DNA of 64,000 bases, from assembly GCF_051487185.1 (NCBI RefSeq), contig NZ_JAHVDK010000003.1, forward strand, positions 283,484-347,483, given 5' to 3'. Below are positions 31,867 through 40,915 of the stretch, piece by piece. Every line of letters starts with the position of its first letter. The first letter of the stretch is position 1. Under the pieces are notes generated by a model, which saw only the letters and a program-made list of their open reading frames with translations, searched no databases and was not told the DNA's origin. A program made the position numbers and the translations under genes. The stretch is from Inquilinus limosus_F. Lineage in GTDB: Bacteria > Pseudomonadota > Alphaproteobacteria > DSM-16000 > Inquilinaceae.

Positions 31867-32130
31867 TCAGTGCAGCCGGAACTCGGCGGCGCAGAGCCGC
31901 AGCTCGCCGGACTTCACCACGGCGGTGGAGGCGACCCGCACCGAATGCAGCTTGCCGTCGATGTTGTGGATCCAGAAGTCGAGGAACCGGTGCAGCTCGG
32001 GAAAGCGCGGGGCCAGGTCGAGCTTCTGCCAGACGAAGCTCTGCAGCAGCCCTGGATGGTCGGGCATGTGATACAGGATCTCTGCCGTGGTCAGGCGGTA
32101 GCCCTGCAGCTGACGTTCCAGATCGGTCAT
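31867..32130 (-). CDS. usg: Usg family protein
   Basis: An 87-residue protein that follows the alphaproteobacterial Usg pattern almost word for word: MTDLERQLQGYRLTTAEILYH, MPDHPGLLQSFVWQ, DLAPRFPELHRFLDFW, LHSVRVAS and EFRLH. In Caulobacter the gene lies in the trp operon region, but its biochemical role is unknown. No trp gene is in this window, so here it stands alone. Confidence 0.92.
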   Translation of the reverse strand: MTDLERQLQGYRLTTAEILYHMPDHPGLLQSFVWQKLDLAPRFPELHRFLDFWIHNIDGKLHSVRVASTAVVKSGELRLCAAEFRLH

Positions 32131-32276
32131 TCCTTACGCCATCCCTTCTGCACGGCCGGCTTGATCGTCCGGTCTGTGAAGAAAATGTGATGTGGAGTTC
32201 CGGCGCAGGCAAGGGTATATGTAGGAAAATCAATGTGTTAGCAGCATCCGGGCAGGACTGCTGCCAAAACGGCGTC

Positions 32277-32957
32277 TCACTCGAACAAATCGCGGTGGTC
32301 CCGCTGTACCGCGGGGAGGGCGCGCAGGATCTCCGAAAGGTGGGCGCGCAATGCCGCCTCGGCGCCGTCGGCGTCGCGCCGGTCGATCGCCGCCAGGATG
32401 GCGCGGTGCTGGGCGATCAGCGTCGGCAGGGACGAGGCCGAGGGCAGCGTGAGATGGCAGACGCGGTCCATATGCGCCTTCAGATCCTCGATCACGGTCC
32501 AGGCCGACGGGCAGCCGGCTCCCTCCGCGATCGCCGCGTGGAAGGCCTCGTCGGCGCGCTGGAACTCGTAGTGCTCACCGTCCGCGGCCGCGGCCTCCTG
32601 CGCCTCGAGATGGAAGTCGATGCGGGTCCGCACCCGGGCGTCGAAGCGTTCACAGGCCCGCCGCACCACCGCGCTCTCCAGCGATTCCCGGATGAAGCGC
32701 GCCTCCAGCATGCGCTCGATCGAGATCTTGACCACGAAGGTGCCGCGCCGCGGCAGCACCTCGACCAGCCCGGACCGGGCCAGGGCGATGAAGGCCTCGC
32801 GCACCGGCTGGCGCGACACGCCGTAGCGGATGGCGATCTCCTGCTCCGACAGCGGCGCGCCCGGCTTCAGCGCCAGGGTGATGATGGCCTTGCGGATCTC
32901 GAGCTCGATCAGCCGGGCGATGCTGGTGGTCTGGTCGAGGAGATCGAGCAGTGCCAT
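32277..32957 (-). CDS. GntR family regulator (FCD domain)
   Basis: A 226-residue regulator. The winged helix is at about 10-75 (PLSEQEIAIRYGVSRQPVREAFIALARSGLVEVLPRRGTFV), and the all-helical FCD ligand domain at about 85-215 has metal-binding-type residues (ADEAFHAAIA, HRAILAAI). It is divergent from a TRAP transporter operon, with three direct repeats between them. It very likely controls that operon in response to the transported acid or its catabolite. Confidence 0.92.
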   Translation of the reverse strand: MALLDLLDQTTSIARLIELEIRKAIITLALKPGAPLSEQEIAIRYGVSRQPVREAFIALARSGLVEVLPRRGTFVVKISIERMLEARFIRESLESAVVRRACERFDARVRTRIDFHLEAQEAAAADGEHYEFQRADEAFHAAIAEGAGCPSAWTVIEDLKAHMDRVCHLTLPSASSLPTLIAQHRAILAAIDRRDADGAEAALRAHLSEILRALPAVQRDHRDLFE

Positions 32958-32991
32958 GCGGGGCTCACAAGGGATATTGCCTCAGCCCAAG

Positions 32992-33043
32992 TACCATACT
33001 AGGCTCGCGCTTACCATACTAGACCGAGGCCTGATCATACCAG
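32992..33043. promoter_or_regulatory. Three phased CATAC repeats, probable GntR operator
   Basis: TACCATACTAG occurs at 32992-33002 and again at 33012-33022. A third, diverged copy (TCATACCAGG) runs from 33035. The CATAC cores start at 32995, 33015 and 33036, spacings of 20 and 21 bases, so all face one side of the helix. The location between the GntR gene and dctP makes operator function likely. Confidence 0.55.
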
Positions 33044-33067
33044 GCCGTGCATCAGGGGGAGGCGTTC

Positions 33068-34042
33068 GTGAAATCCATTGCGGCATTGGTCCTGGGGGCG
33101 GCGCTGTCGCTGGCGGCCCTCCCGGCCTCGGCGCAGAGCGTCACGCTGCGCTCGGCCGACATCCATCCGGACGGCTATCCGACGGTGGAGGCGGTCAGGT
33201 ACATCGGCGAGCTGATGGAGCAGCGGACCGGTGGCCGGATCAAGATCCAGGTCTTCAACAACGCCCAGCTCGGCGCCGAGAAGGACACGATCGAGCAGAC
33301 CCGGTTCGGCGTGATCGACATGAACCGGGTGAACACGGCGCCGTTCAACAACCTGGTGCCGGAGACGCAGGTGCTGGGCCTGCCCTTCCTGTTCCGCTCG
33401 GTCGACCACATGCACAAGGTGGTGGACGGCCCGATCGGCGACGAGATCCTGAAGGCGTTCGAGCCGCACGGGCTGATCGGCCTGGCCTTCTACGATTCGG
33501 GTGCGCGGTCCTTCTACACCACCAAGAAGGCGATCCGCTCGATCGACGACATGAAGGGGCTGAAGATCCGGGTCCAGCAATCCGACCTGTGGATCGCGAT
33601 GATACAGGCCTTCGGCGCCAACCCGACGCCGATGCCCTTCGGCGAGGTCTACTCCTCGCTGGAGACCGGCGTCGTCGACGGCGCCGAGAACAACTGGCCG
33701 TCCTACGAATCCTCGCGTCACTTCGAGGTGGCGAAGCACTACACCCTGACCGAGCATTCGCTGACGCCGGAGGTGCTGGTGATCTCCAAGATCTCCTGGG
33801 ACCGCCTCACGCCCGACGACCAGGCGCTGCTGCGCCAGGCCGCCAAGGAATCGGTGGCCAAGATGCGCGAGCTGTGGACCGCGCGCGAGAAGCAGTCGGA
33901 GGAGAAGGTGCGGGCCGGCGGCGCCGAGGTCATCACCGTCGACAAGGCCTCGTTCAGCGCCGCGATGGGGCCGGTCTATGACAAATTCATCACCAGCGAC
34001 GCGATGAAGTCGCTGGTGGAACGCATCCGCGCGGTCCAGTAA
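33068..34042 (+). CDS. dctP: TRAP transporter solute-binding protein (DctP)
   Basis: A 324-residue periplasmic protein with a signal peptide (ALSLAALPASAQS). DctP marks include NNAQLGAEKDTIEQTRFG, LPFLFRSVDHMHKVVDGP, the ligand-carboxylate arginine in KGLKIRVQQSD, and PMPFGEVYSSLETGVVDGAENN. It binds an organic acid and delivers it to the DctQM permease. The GTG at 33068 has a GGGGGAGGC ribosome site and gives a normal signal peptide. First gene of the dctPQM operon. Confidence 0.92.
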   Translation: MKSIAALVLGAALSLAALPASAQSVTLRSADIHPDGYPTVEAVRYIGELMEQRTGGRIKIQVFNNAQLGAEKDTIEQTRFGVIDMNRVNTAPFNNLVPETQVLGLPFLFRSVDHMHKVVDGPIGDEILKAFEPHGLIGLAFYDSGARSFYTTKKAIRSIDDMKGLKIRVQQSDLWIAMIQAFGANPTPMPFGEVYSSLETGVVDGAENNWPSYESSRHFEVAKHYTLTEHSLTPEVLVISKISWDRLTPDDQALLRQAAKESVAKMRELWTAREKQSEEKVRAGGAEVITVDKASFSAAMGPVYDKFITSDAMKSLVERIRAVQ

Positions 34043-34112
34043 GGCCGCGTCACCCGGCCGGCCCCGCCATGCCGCGCGGGTCCGGCCTTCGTGTCATGGG
34101 AGATCGGCCGGG

Positions 34113-34637
34113 ATGGCATCGGCCCTGAACGTGATGCGCCGGACCCTCGGCGTCCTGTCCACCGGCGCCCTTTGGCTGGCCGGCCTCGGCATGGTGGGGA
34201 TGACCGTCACCGTCGGGTGGCAGGTCTTCGCCCGCTACGTGCTGAACGACACGCCGAGCTGGGCCGAGCCGCTGACGCTGCAGCTGATGGGCTGGTTCAT
34301 CCTGCTCGGCGCCGCGGTCGGGGTGCGCGAGAGCTTCCATCTCGGCCTCGACCTGCTGCAGCAAGTGCTGCCGCCGGCGCTCGGCCGGGTGCTGGAGGTG
34401 GTGAACCTGCTGCTCATCCTCGGTTTCGGCATCGCCATGGTCTGGTATTCGGTCCAGCTCGCGGCCGGCACCTGGACCGCGACCATCCCGGTCCTCGACT
34501 TGCCGGGCGGCTTCGACTTCCTGCCGCTGGTCGTGGGCGGCGTGCTGATCGCGCTGTTCGCGGCGGAGCGGCTGGTCGAACGGCTCGCCGGCCTCGAGCA
34601 CGAGGCTGCGGTCGAAGGCGTGCGGGAGCTGGCGTGA
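34113..34637 (+). CDS. dctQ: TRAP transporter small permease (DctQ)
   Basis: A 174-residue membrane protein with four helices and the family motifs GWQVFARYVLNDTPSWAEPL and GAAVGVRESFHLGLD. It bridges the binding protein and the large permease. Its stop overlaps the DctM start (TGATG). Confidence 0.9.
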   Translation: MASALNVMRRTLGVLSTGALWLAGLGMVGMTVTVGWQVFARYVLNDTPSWAEPLTLQLMGWFILLGAAVGVRESFHLGLDLLQQVLPPALGRVLEVVNLLLILGFGIAMVWYSVQLAAGTWTATIPVLDLPGGFDFLPLVVGGVLIALFAAERLVERLAGLEHEAAVEGVRELA

Positions 34638-35917
34638 TGGAGCTGTGGATCCTGTTCGGCAGCTTCACGCTGCTGCTGCTGCTGGGCACGCCGATCGCCT
34701 TCTGTCTCGGCATCGCCTCGCTGGCGACGGTGCTCTATATGGGCCTGCCGCCGGTGGTGGTGTTCCAGCAGATCAACTCCGGCATGAACGCCTTCGCCAT
34801 GATGGCGATCCCGTTCTTCATCTTCGCCGGCGACCTGATGATCCGCGGCGGCATCGCCGAGCGGCTGATCCGCTTCGCCGCCGGCCTGGTCGGCCATCTC
34901 CGCGGCGGCCTGGGCCAGGTCAACATCGTCGCCTCGACCCTGTTCGGCGGCATCTCCGGCTCGGCCGTGGCCGACGCCTCGGCGATCGGCGGGCTGATGA
35001 TCCCGCAGATGGCGGCCCGCGGCTATGACCGCGACTACGCCGTCAACGTCACCGTGAACTCGGCGATCATCGCCCTGATGGTCCCGCCGTCGCACAACAT
35101 GATTCTCTATTCGATCGCGGCGGGCGGCAACGTCTCGATCGCCGATCTGTTCACCGCCGGCATCGTGCCGGGGCTGCTGCTCGCCGCCGCGCTGATGGTG
35201 ACCGCCTATGTCGTCGCCCGTCGCCGCGGCTACCCGGCGGATCCGTTCCCCGGGCTGCGCGCCGTCGGCCGCTATCTGGTGGTGGCGCTGCCAGGGCTGC
35301 TGCTGATCGGGATCATCTTCGGCGGCGTCCGCTCCGGCATCTTCACCGCGACCGAAAGCTCCTGCATCGCGGTGATCTACGCCTTCCTGGTGGCGCTGCT
35401 GGTCTATCGCCAGCTCGACTGGCGCGGCTTCATCGAGGCGGTGCAGGGCGCGGTCCGCACCACCGCCATGGTGCTGCTGGTGATCGGCGCCGCCGGCGCC
35501 TTCGGCTGGCTGATGGCGCTGCTGCAGGTGCAGACCGCGACGGTCCAGGCGATCAACGCGATCTCCAGCGACCCGCTGGTGGTGCTGCTGCTGATCAACA
35601 TAGCGCTGCTGCTGCTCGGCACCTTCATGGACATGGCGCCGATGATCATCATCTGCACCCCGGTGCTGCTGCCGGTGGTCAAGGCCTTCGGCATCGACCC
35701 GGTGCATTTCGGCGTGATCCTGATCCTCAACGCCGGCATCGGGCTGAACACGCCGCCGGTCGGCTCGGTGCTGTTCGTCGGCTGCGCCGTGGGCAAGATC
35801 ACCATCCGCGAGGCGATGCGCACGATCTGGCCGTTCTTCGGCGCCTCGATCGCCGTGCTGCTGGCCGTGACCTACGTCCCGTCGCTCTCGCTCTGGCTGC
35901 CGGCCCTCTTCCGCTGA
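34637..35917 (+). CDS. dctM: TRAP transporter large permease (DctM)
   Basis: A 426-residue membrane protein with about 12 helices. Motifs are FFIFAGDLMIRGGIAERLI, GGISGSAVADASAIGG, NSAIIALMVPPSHNMILYS and LNAGIGLNTPPVGSVLF, including the sodium-site loops of DctM. It translocates the acid with Na+. It is coupled to DctQ; the frame is open upstream only as overlap with dctQ. Confidence 0.93.
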   Translation: MELWILFGSFTLLLLLGTPIAFCLGIASLATVLYMGLPPVVVFQQINSGMNAFAMMAIPFFIFAGDLMIRGGIAERLIRFAAGLVGHLRGGLGQVNIVASTLFGGISGSAVADASAIGGLMIPQMAARGYDRDYAVNVTVNSAIIALMVPPSHNMILYSIAAGGNVSIADLFTAGIVPGLLLAAALMVTAYVVARRRGYPADPFPGLRAVGRYLVVALPGLLLIGIIFGGVRSGIFTATESSCIAVIYAFLVALLVYRQLDWRGFIEAVQGAVRTTAMVLLVIGAAGAFGWLMALLQVQTATVQAINAISSDPLVVLLLINIALLLLGTFMDMAPMIIICTPVLLPVVKAFGIDPVHFGVILILNAGIGLNTPPVGSVLFVGCAVGKITIREAMRTIWPFFGASIAVLLAVTYVPSLSLWLPALFR

Positions 35918-35937
35918 AGAGAATCTTCGCGCGGGCC

Positions 35938-35966
35938 TTGACCCGTTTCCGCCGTCCCCTTAAATG
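35938..35966 (+). promoter_or_regulatory. Housekeeping promoter of groES-groEL
   Basis: TTGACC (35938-35943), a 17-base spacer and TAAATG (35961-35966) form a sigma-70-type promoter. Transcription should start inside the CIRCE element just downstream. Confidence 0.7.
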
Positions 35967-35967
35967 C

Positions 35968-35994
35968 GTAGCACTCGCCGGCCGAGAGTGCTAA
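35968..35994. promoter_or_regulatory. CIRCE element (HrcA operator)
   Basis: GTAGCACTC-N9-GAGTGCTAA matches the CIRCE consensus TTAGCACTC-N9-GAGTGCTAA with one mismatch at the first base. It overlaps the expected start site of groES, so HrcA bound here would block transcription except under heat or folding stress. Confidence 0.93.
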
Positions 35995-36052
35995 CGACGG
36001 CCGGGACAAGTTCCTGAACGCAGATCTCTAGACGAGAGTGGGAGAGCGAGCG

Positions 36053-36364
36053 ATGCAATTCCGTCCCCTGCACGACCGTGTGCTGGTGCGCCGCATCGAG
36101 CAGAATGAGAAGACCGCGGGCGGGATCATCATCCCGGACACCGCCAAGGAGAAGCCCCAGGAGGGCGAGGTGATCGCGGTCGGCGCGGGCGTCCGTGACG
36201 AGTCCGGCAAGCTGCAGCCGCTGGACGTCAAGGCCGGTGACCGGATCCTGTTCGGCAAGTGGTCGGGCACCGAGGTCAAGCTCGACGGCCAGGATCTCCT
36301 GATCATGAAGGAGAGCGACATCCTCGGCATCATCACCACGAAGAAGTCGGCCAAGGCCGCCTGA
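36053..36364 (+). CDS. groES: Co-chaperonin GroES
   Basis: A 103-residue GroES. It starts MQFRPLHDRVLVRRIEQNE, has the mobile loop KTAGGIIIPDTAKEKP (22-37 region) that docks on GroEL, then GKWSGTEVKLDGQDLLIMKESDILGII. It caps the GroEL ring during folding. The ATG at 36053 has GGGAGAGCGAGCG upstream; five open upstream codons are spurious. It is co-transcribed with groEL, 47 bases downstream. Confidence 0.98.
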   Translation: MQFRPLHDRVLVRRIEQNEKTAGGIIIPDTAKEKPQEGEVIAVGAGVRDESGKLQPLDVKAGDRILFGKWSGTEVKLDGQDLLIMKESDILGIITTKKSAKAA

Positions 36365-36411
36365 TCCGCCCGTCGCCTTACCGAAATCCCGAGACATAGA
36401 GGAAAAAAGAG

Positions 36412-38058
<1,647 letters not shown>

Positions 38059-38062
38059 TCCC

Positions 38063-38111
38063 GTGGATCAAACCGGACGCCTGGTTCCAGGCGTCCGGGA
38101 ATTTGATCCAC
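38063..38111. repeat. Long perfect-stem inverted repeat after groEL
   Basis: GTGGATCAAA (38063-38072) plus CCGGACGCCTGG (38073-38084) pair with CCAGGCGTCCGG (38087-38098) and TTTGATCCAC (38102-38111). Together they make a 22-base stem broken only by a 3-base bulge. It begins 5 bases after the groEL stop codon and has no U-run, so RNA protection or processing is likelier than termination. A second hairpin (TGTGGTTCGCC / GGCGAGCCACA) follows at about 38122-38147. Confidence 0.7.
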
Positions 38112-38180
38112 AACTTGATGTTTTGTGGTTCGCCGCAGGGCGAGCCACAGGGGATCACCGTCCAAAAGTCGAATTGTGGA

Positions 38181-38208
38181 GGGGCGCTCTTCGGAGCGCC
38201 CCTTTTTT
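38181..38208 (+). terminator. Rho-independent terminator of groES-groEL
   Basis: A 9-base stem GGGGCGCTC / GAGCGCCCC (38181-38189 and 38194-38202) is closed by the very stable C-TTCG-G tetraloop and followed by six T residues. Confidence 0.95.
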
Positions 38209-38346
38209 GCCATATCGACCGGCGATGCAAGGTCTCGCCCGACTTCCGCAGTCTTTCGATTGTCGGGCCGAGTATCGTCAACTAAATCAGGAAGAACGGT
38301 CTCGGGCTCGACCGCCCGGCCGCCCGCGACGGAAGGGGAATTCGTG

Positions 38347-39522
38347 ATGACCGCCTGCCAGAAGAGCGCGCCATACCACCGCGGGCCGTTCGTCCGCGCC
38401 GCCTTGGCGGTCGCCTCGATCCTGGTGCTCGCCGCCTGCGTGCCGGCCGCGCCGCAGCAGACCGCCAGCCTCACGGCACCGGCCCTGCCCGAGCCGCCCC
38501 CGTCCCCCTTCGTCCAGGCGATGCGCGACGCCGGCGTCAACGTCGCCGTCCCGTCCCGCGGCAAGTTCATCCTGGTGAACATCCCGTCCTACGAGTTGAT
38601 CGCCTTCCAGGACGGCAGTCCGGTGCTCCGCAGCAAGGTCGTGGTCGGCGCCCCGGCGACCTCGACGCCCGAGCTGCTGTCGAACATGTACGCGATCAAG
38701 TACAACCCGGACTGGACCCCGACCCCGTCGATCGTCCGCAACGAGGCCAGTGTCTACATCCCGTCGGGGCCTCGCAGCCCCCTCGGCCGGATCAAGCTCG
38801 AGCTCGACAACGACCAGTCGATCTACCTGCACGACACGCCGCAGAAGAGCTATTTCGGCCGCGAGAAGCGGGCGCTGAGCCATGGCTGCGTCCGGGTCCA
38901 GCAGGTCCGGGAACTGGCGGCATGGGCCGATGGCGTCAGCGTCGACGAGATAGACCGGAAGATCCGCACCGGCCGCATGTACACCGAGCGCCTGCCGGAA
39001 GAGATTCCGGTCTTCATCGGCTATTTCACCCGTTTCCCGGACGAGTTCGGCCAGCCGGTGAACTATCCGGACATCTACGCCAACAAGGACGAGGCGCGGC
39101 AGGCCTATCTGGCACGTGCCTCGGCGCGGCGCGCGGCGGCGGCGAAGAAGGCTGCACAGCCGGCGGTCGAGACCCCGGCCCAGCAGGCGCCCGCCCAGGC
39201 CGCGCCCGGCCAGGCGACGCCGGGCGGCGATCCCGTCGTGCCGCCGGCGACGGCGCCGGGCCAGACCGGCACAGCGCCCGCGGCCGGAACCCCGGCCGAA
39301 CCCGCCGCCCCGGCCACGACGGCTCCGGCCGTACCGGCTGCCCCCGTGGCGCCGGCCGCACCGGCCGAGACGCCTGTGGCCCCGGCGGCCCCTACCGTGA
39401 CTGAGCCCGCCGCTCCGGCGGCCCCGGCCACGAGCGAGCCGACTCCCGCGGTCACGCCGCCCCCGGCGGCCGCTCCGGCCGCGCCGGCCGCCACGACGCC
39501 GGCGGCACTGACCACCAACTGA
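38347..39522 (+). CDS. L,D-transpeptidase (YkuD) lipoprotein with Pro/Ala-rich tail
   Basis: A 391-residue protein. The N-terminal signal ends in the lipobox LVLAAC with Cys31 as lipidation site. A YkuD domain (about 75-220) has the catalytic motif SHGCVRV and the histidine in YLHDTP. It forms 3-3 peptidoglycan cross-links or attaches proteins to them. The last ~120 residues are a low-complexity Ala/Pro/Thr tail that may span the wall or bind a partner. The ATG at 38347 follows GGAAGGGGAA; a GTG lies one codon upstream. Confidence 0.88.
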   Translation: MTACQKSAPYHRGPFVRAALAVASILVLAACVPAAPQQTASLTAPALPEPPPSPFVQAMRDAGVNVAVPSRGKFILVNIPSYELIAFQDGSPVLRSKVVVGAPATSTPELLSNMYAIKYNPDWTPTPSIVRNEASVYIPSGPRSPLGRIKLELDNDQSIYLHDTPQKSYFGREKRALSHGCVRVQQVRELAAWADGVSVDEIDRKIRTGRMYTERLPEEIPVFIGYFTRFPDEFGQPVNYPDIYANKDEARQAYLARASARRAAAAKKAAQPAVETPAQQAPAQAAPGQATPGGDPVVPPATAPGQTGTAPAAGTPAEPAAPATTAPAVPAAPVAPAAPAETPVAPAAPTVTEPAAPAAPATSEPTPAVTPPPAAAPAAPAATTPAALTTN

Positions 39523-39536
39523 CCGGCTGCTGGTCC

Positions 39537-39615
39537 GTAGGTTGGGTTCGTGAACGCGAACCCAACGAGTTCTCGGCGGGGCGATGCTGGGTTCGCCTTG
39601 GCGAACCCAGCCTAC
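39537..39615. repeat. REP/BIME-like double palindrome
   Basis: Two hairpins: GTTGGGTTCG (39541-39550) with CGAACCCAAC (39557-39566), and CTGGGTTCGCC (39587-39597) with GGCGAACCCAG (39600-39610). The outer arms TAGGTTGGGTTCG and CGAACCCAGCCTA also complement each other with one mismatch. The GGTTGGGTTCG-type sequence looks like an intergenic repeat of alphaproteobacteria. It sits between convergent genes and may also stop transcription from both sides. Confidence 0.7.
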
Positions 39616-39618
39616 CGG

Positions 39619-40272
39619 CTATCCTGGCAGCACGCGCCAGACCACGGCCTCGCGCACGGCGCGATCCTCGATCTCGACGCTGGTCGGCACCTGATGCCGG
39701 GCGATCTCCTCGAGCCCGTCCTGCGGCCGATAGGCGCGGCCGGGGTCGCCCAGCAGCACGGTCTTGCCGGCACTGGCCAGGGCGCGCAGCCAGGGCATGA
39801 CCCGGTCCGACATCGGCTTCTCGTAGCAGACGTCGCCGGCGCAGACGATGTCGACGCCGTCCAGAGGATCGCCGATCCGGTCGCCGCCGTCGACCGCGAC
39901 GGCGTAGCCATTGGCGGCGGCGTTCAGCCGGATCGCCGCCAGCGCGATCGGGTCGATCTCCGCCGCCGTCACCGCGGCGGCGCCGGCCCGCGCCGCGGCC
40001 AGGGCGACGATGCCGGAGCCCGAGGCGAAGTCGAACACCCGCTTTCCGGCCACGCTCGCGGGGTGGTCCAGCAGGTGGCGCGCCACCGCCTGGCCACCGA
40101 CCCAGGCGAAGGCCCAGTAGGGCGGCGGCAGCCCGCTGCGGCGCAGCGTCTCCTCCGTCGCCTGCCACAGCGGCGTCACCTCGGTGGCGAGATGCAGCAC
40201 CAGCTCGGGCAGCAGCGGCGGCCGGGTCGGCGCGGTGTTGGCGCGGATGAAGGCGTCGATGTCTGAGATCAT
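39619..40272 (-). CDS. Class I methyltransferase, METTL20/ETF-beta lysine methyltransferase-like
   Basis: A 217-residue SAM methyltransferase. The segment PPYWAFAWVGGQAVARHLLDHP, the SAM loop FDFASGSGIVALAAARAGA and the catalytic-type loop CAGDVCYEKPM match the group of human ETFBKMT and its Agrobacterium homologue, which trimethylate lysines of the electron-transfer flavoprotein beta subunit. Related L11 methyltransferases are an alternative. The ATG at 40272 gives the usual length; the frame is open much further upstream without homology. Confidence 0.78.
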   Translation of the reverse strand: MISDIDAFIRANTAPTRPPLLPELVLHLATEVTPLWQATEETLRRSGLPPPYWAFAWVGGQAVARHLLDHPASVAGKRVFDFASGSGIVALAAARAGAAAVTAAEIDPIALAAIRLNAAANGYAVAVDGGDRIGDPLDGVDIVCAGDVCYEKPMSDRVMPWLRALASAGKTVLLGDPGRAYRPQDGLEEIARHQVPTSVEIEDRAVREAVVWRVLPG

Positions 40273-40397
40273 CGCTCTTCCTAGCGCGCAGGGCGGCGAT
40301 GAGCCACGGCGGTCTTGATGTCGGGCGCCGGATTGCGGGAGACTCGGGATCACGGCGACGGCGCAGACCGTCGCTGCAGACCGAGGAAACGAACGAG

Positions 40398-40577
40398 ATG
40401 GCGAGCCGCCATGCCCAGGCCCGACCGGAGGACGGTCCGGCCGAAGCGGAAATCGGGGAGTGTAGCTCCCCACCCTGTTACTTGCACGAGATCGACCCGG
40501 CCTATGCCGGGCTGGACCCGAGGCCGCCGGCGAAGGCCGATGCGAACGCCCCGAAGCGCGACGAGGCCGGGTCATGA
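40398..40577 (+). CDS. Small CSSPPCY-motif protein coupled to DUF488
   Basis: A 59-residue protein with the striking central motif ECSSPPCYLHEIDPAYAGLD (two cysteines at 22 and 27, a histidine at 30) and a charged Lys/Asp/Ala-rich tail. The Cys-x4-Cys-x2-His pattern could hold a metal or act as a peptide motif. Its stop overlaps the start of the DUF488 gene (ATGA). The ATG at 40398 has a GAGGAAAC upstream; an ATG 33 codons earlier lies in the same frame but the extra residues look non-coding. I recall the motif from uncharacterised alphaproteobacterial proteins but have no function for it. Confidence 0.65.
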   Translation: MASRHAQARPEDGPAEAEIGECSSPPCYLHEIDPAYAGLDPRPPAKADANAPKRDEAGS

Positions 40578-40915
40578 TCCGGGTCAAGCGCGTCTACGAC
40601 CCGCCCGAGGAGGGCGACGGCTTCCGCGTCCTGGTCGACCGGCTGTGGCCGCGCGGCCTGACCAAGGAGCAGGCGGCGCTCGACCTCTGGCTCAAGACCG
40701 TGGCGCCGAGCGACGAGCTGCGCCACTGGATTCATCAGGAGCCGGAGCAGTGGCCGGAATTCTGCCGGCGCTACTATGCCGAGCTGGACGCCCATCCGAA
40801 CGCGGTGGCCTTCCTGCGGCAGAAGAGCAAGGATGGCTGGGTGACCCTGCTCTATGCCAGCCGTGACGAGCGGCAGAACAACGCCGTCGCGCTCGCCAAG
40901 TATCTCGGCGGCTAG
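40574..40915 (+). CDS. DUF488 family protein (YeaO-like)
   Basis: A 113-residue protein with the DUF488 core RVYDPPEEGDGFRVLVDRLWPRGLTKEQA, WLKTVAPSDELRHWIHQEPEQW, CRRYYAEL and LLYASRDERQNNAVAL. The family is cytoplasmic and of unknown activity. It overlaps the CSSPPCY gene by ATGA and the convergent ubiA stop by 3 bases. Confidence 0.9.
   Translation: MIRVKRVYDPPEEGDGFRVLVDRLWPRGLTKEQAALDLWLKTVAPSDELRHWIHQEPEQWPEFCRRYYAELDAHPNAVAFLRQKSKDGWVTLLYASRDERQNNAVALAKYLGG

Noticed and set aside
39100..39520. Repetitive stretch that might be taken as tandem repeats or a CRISPR-like array
   Set aside because: It encodes the Ala/Pro/Thr low-complexity tail of the L,D-transpeptidase; units are irregular in length and there are no spacers.
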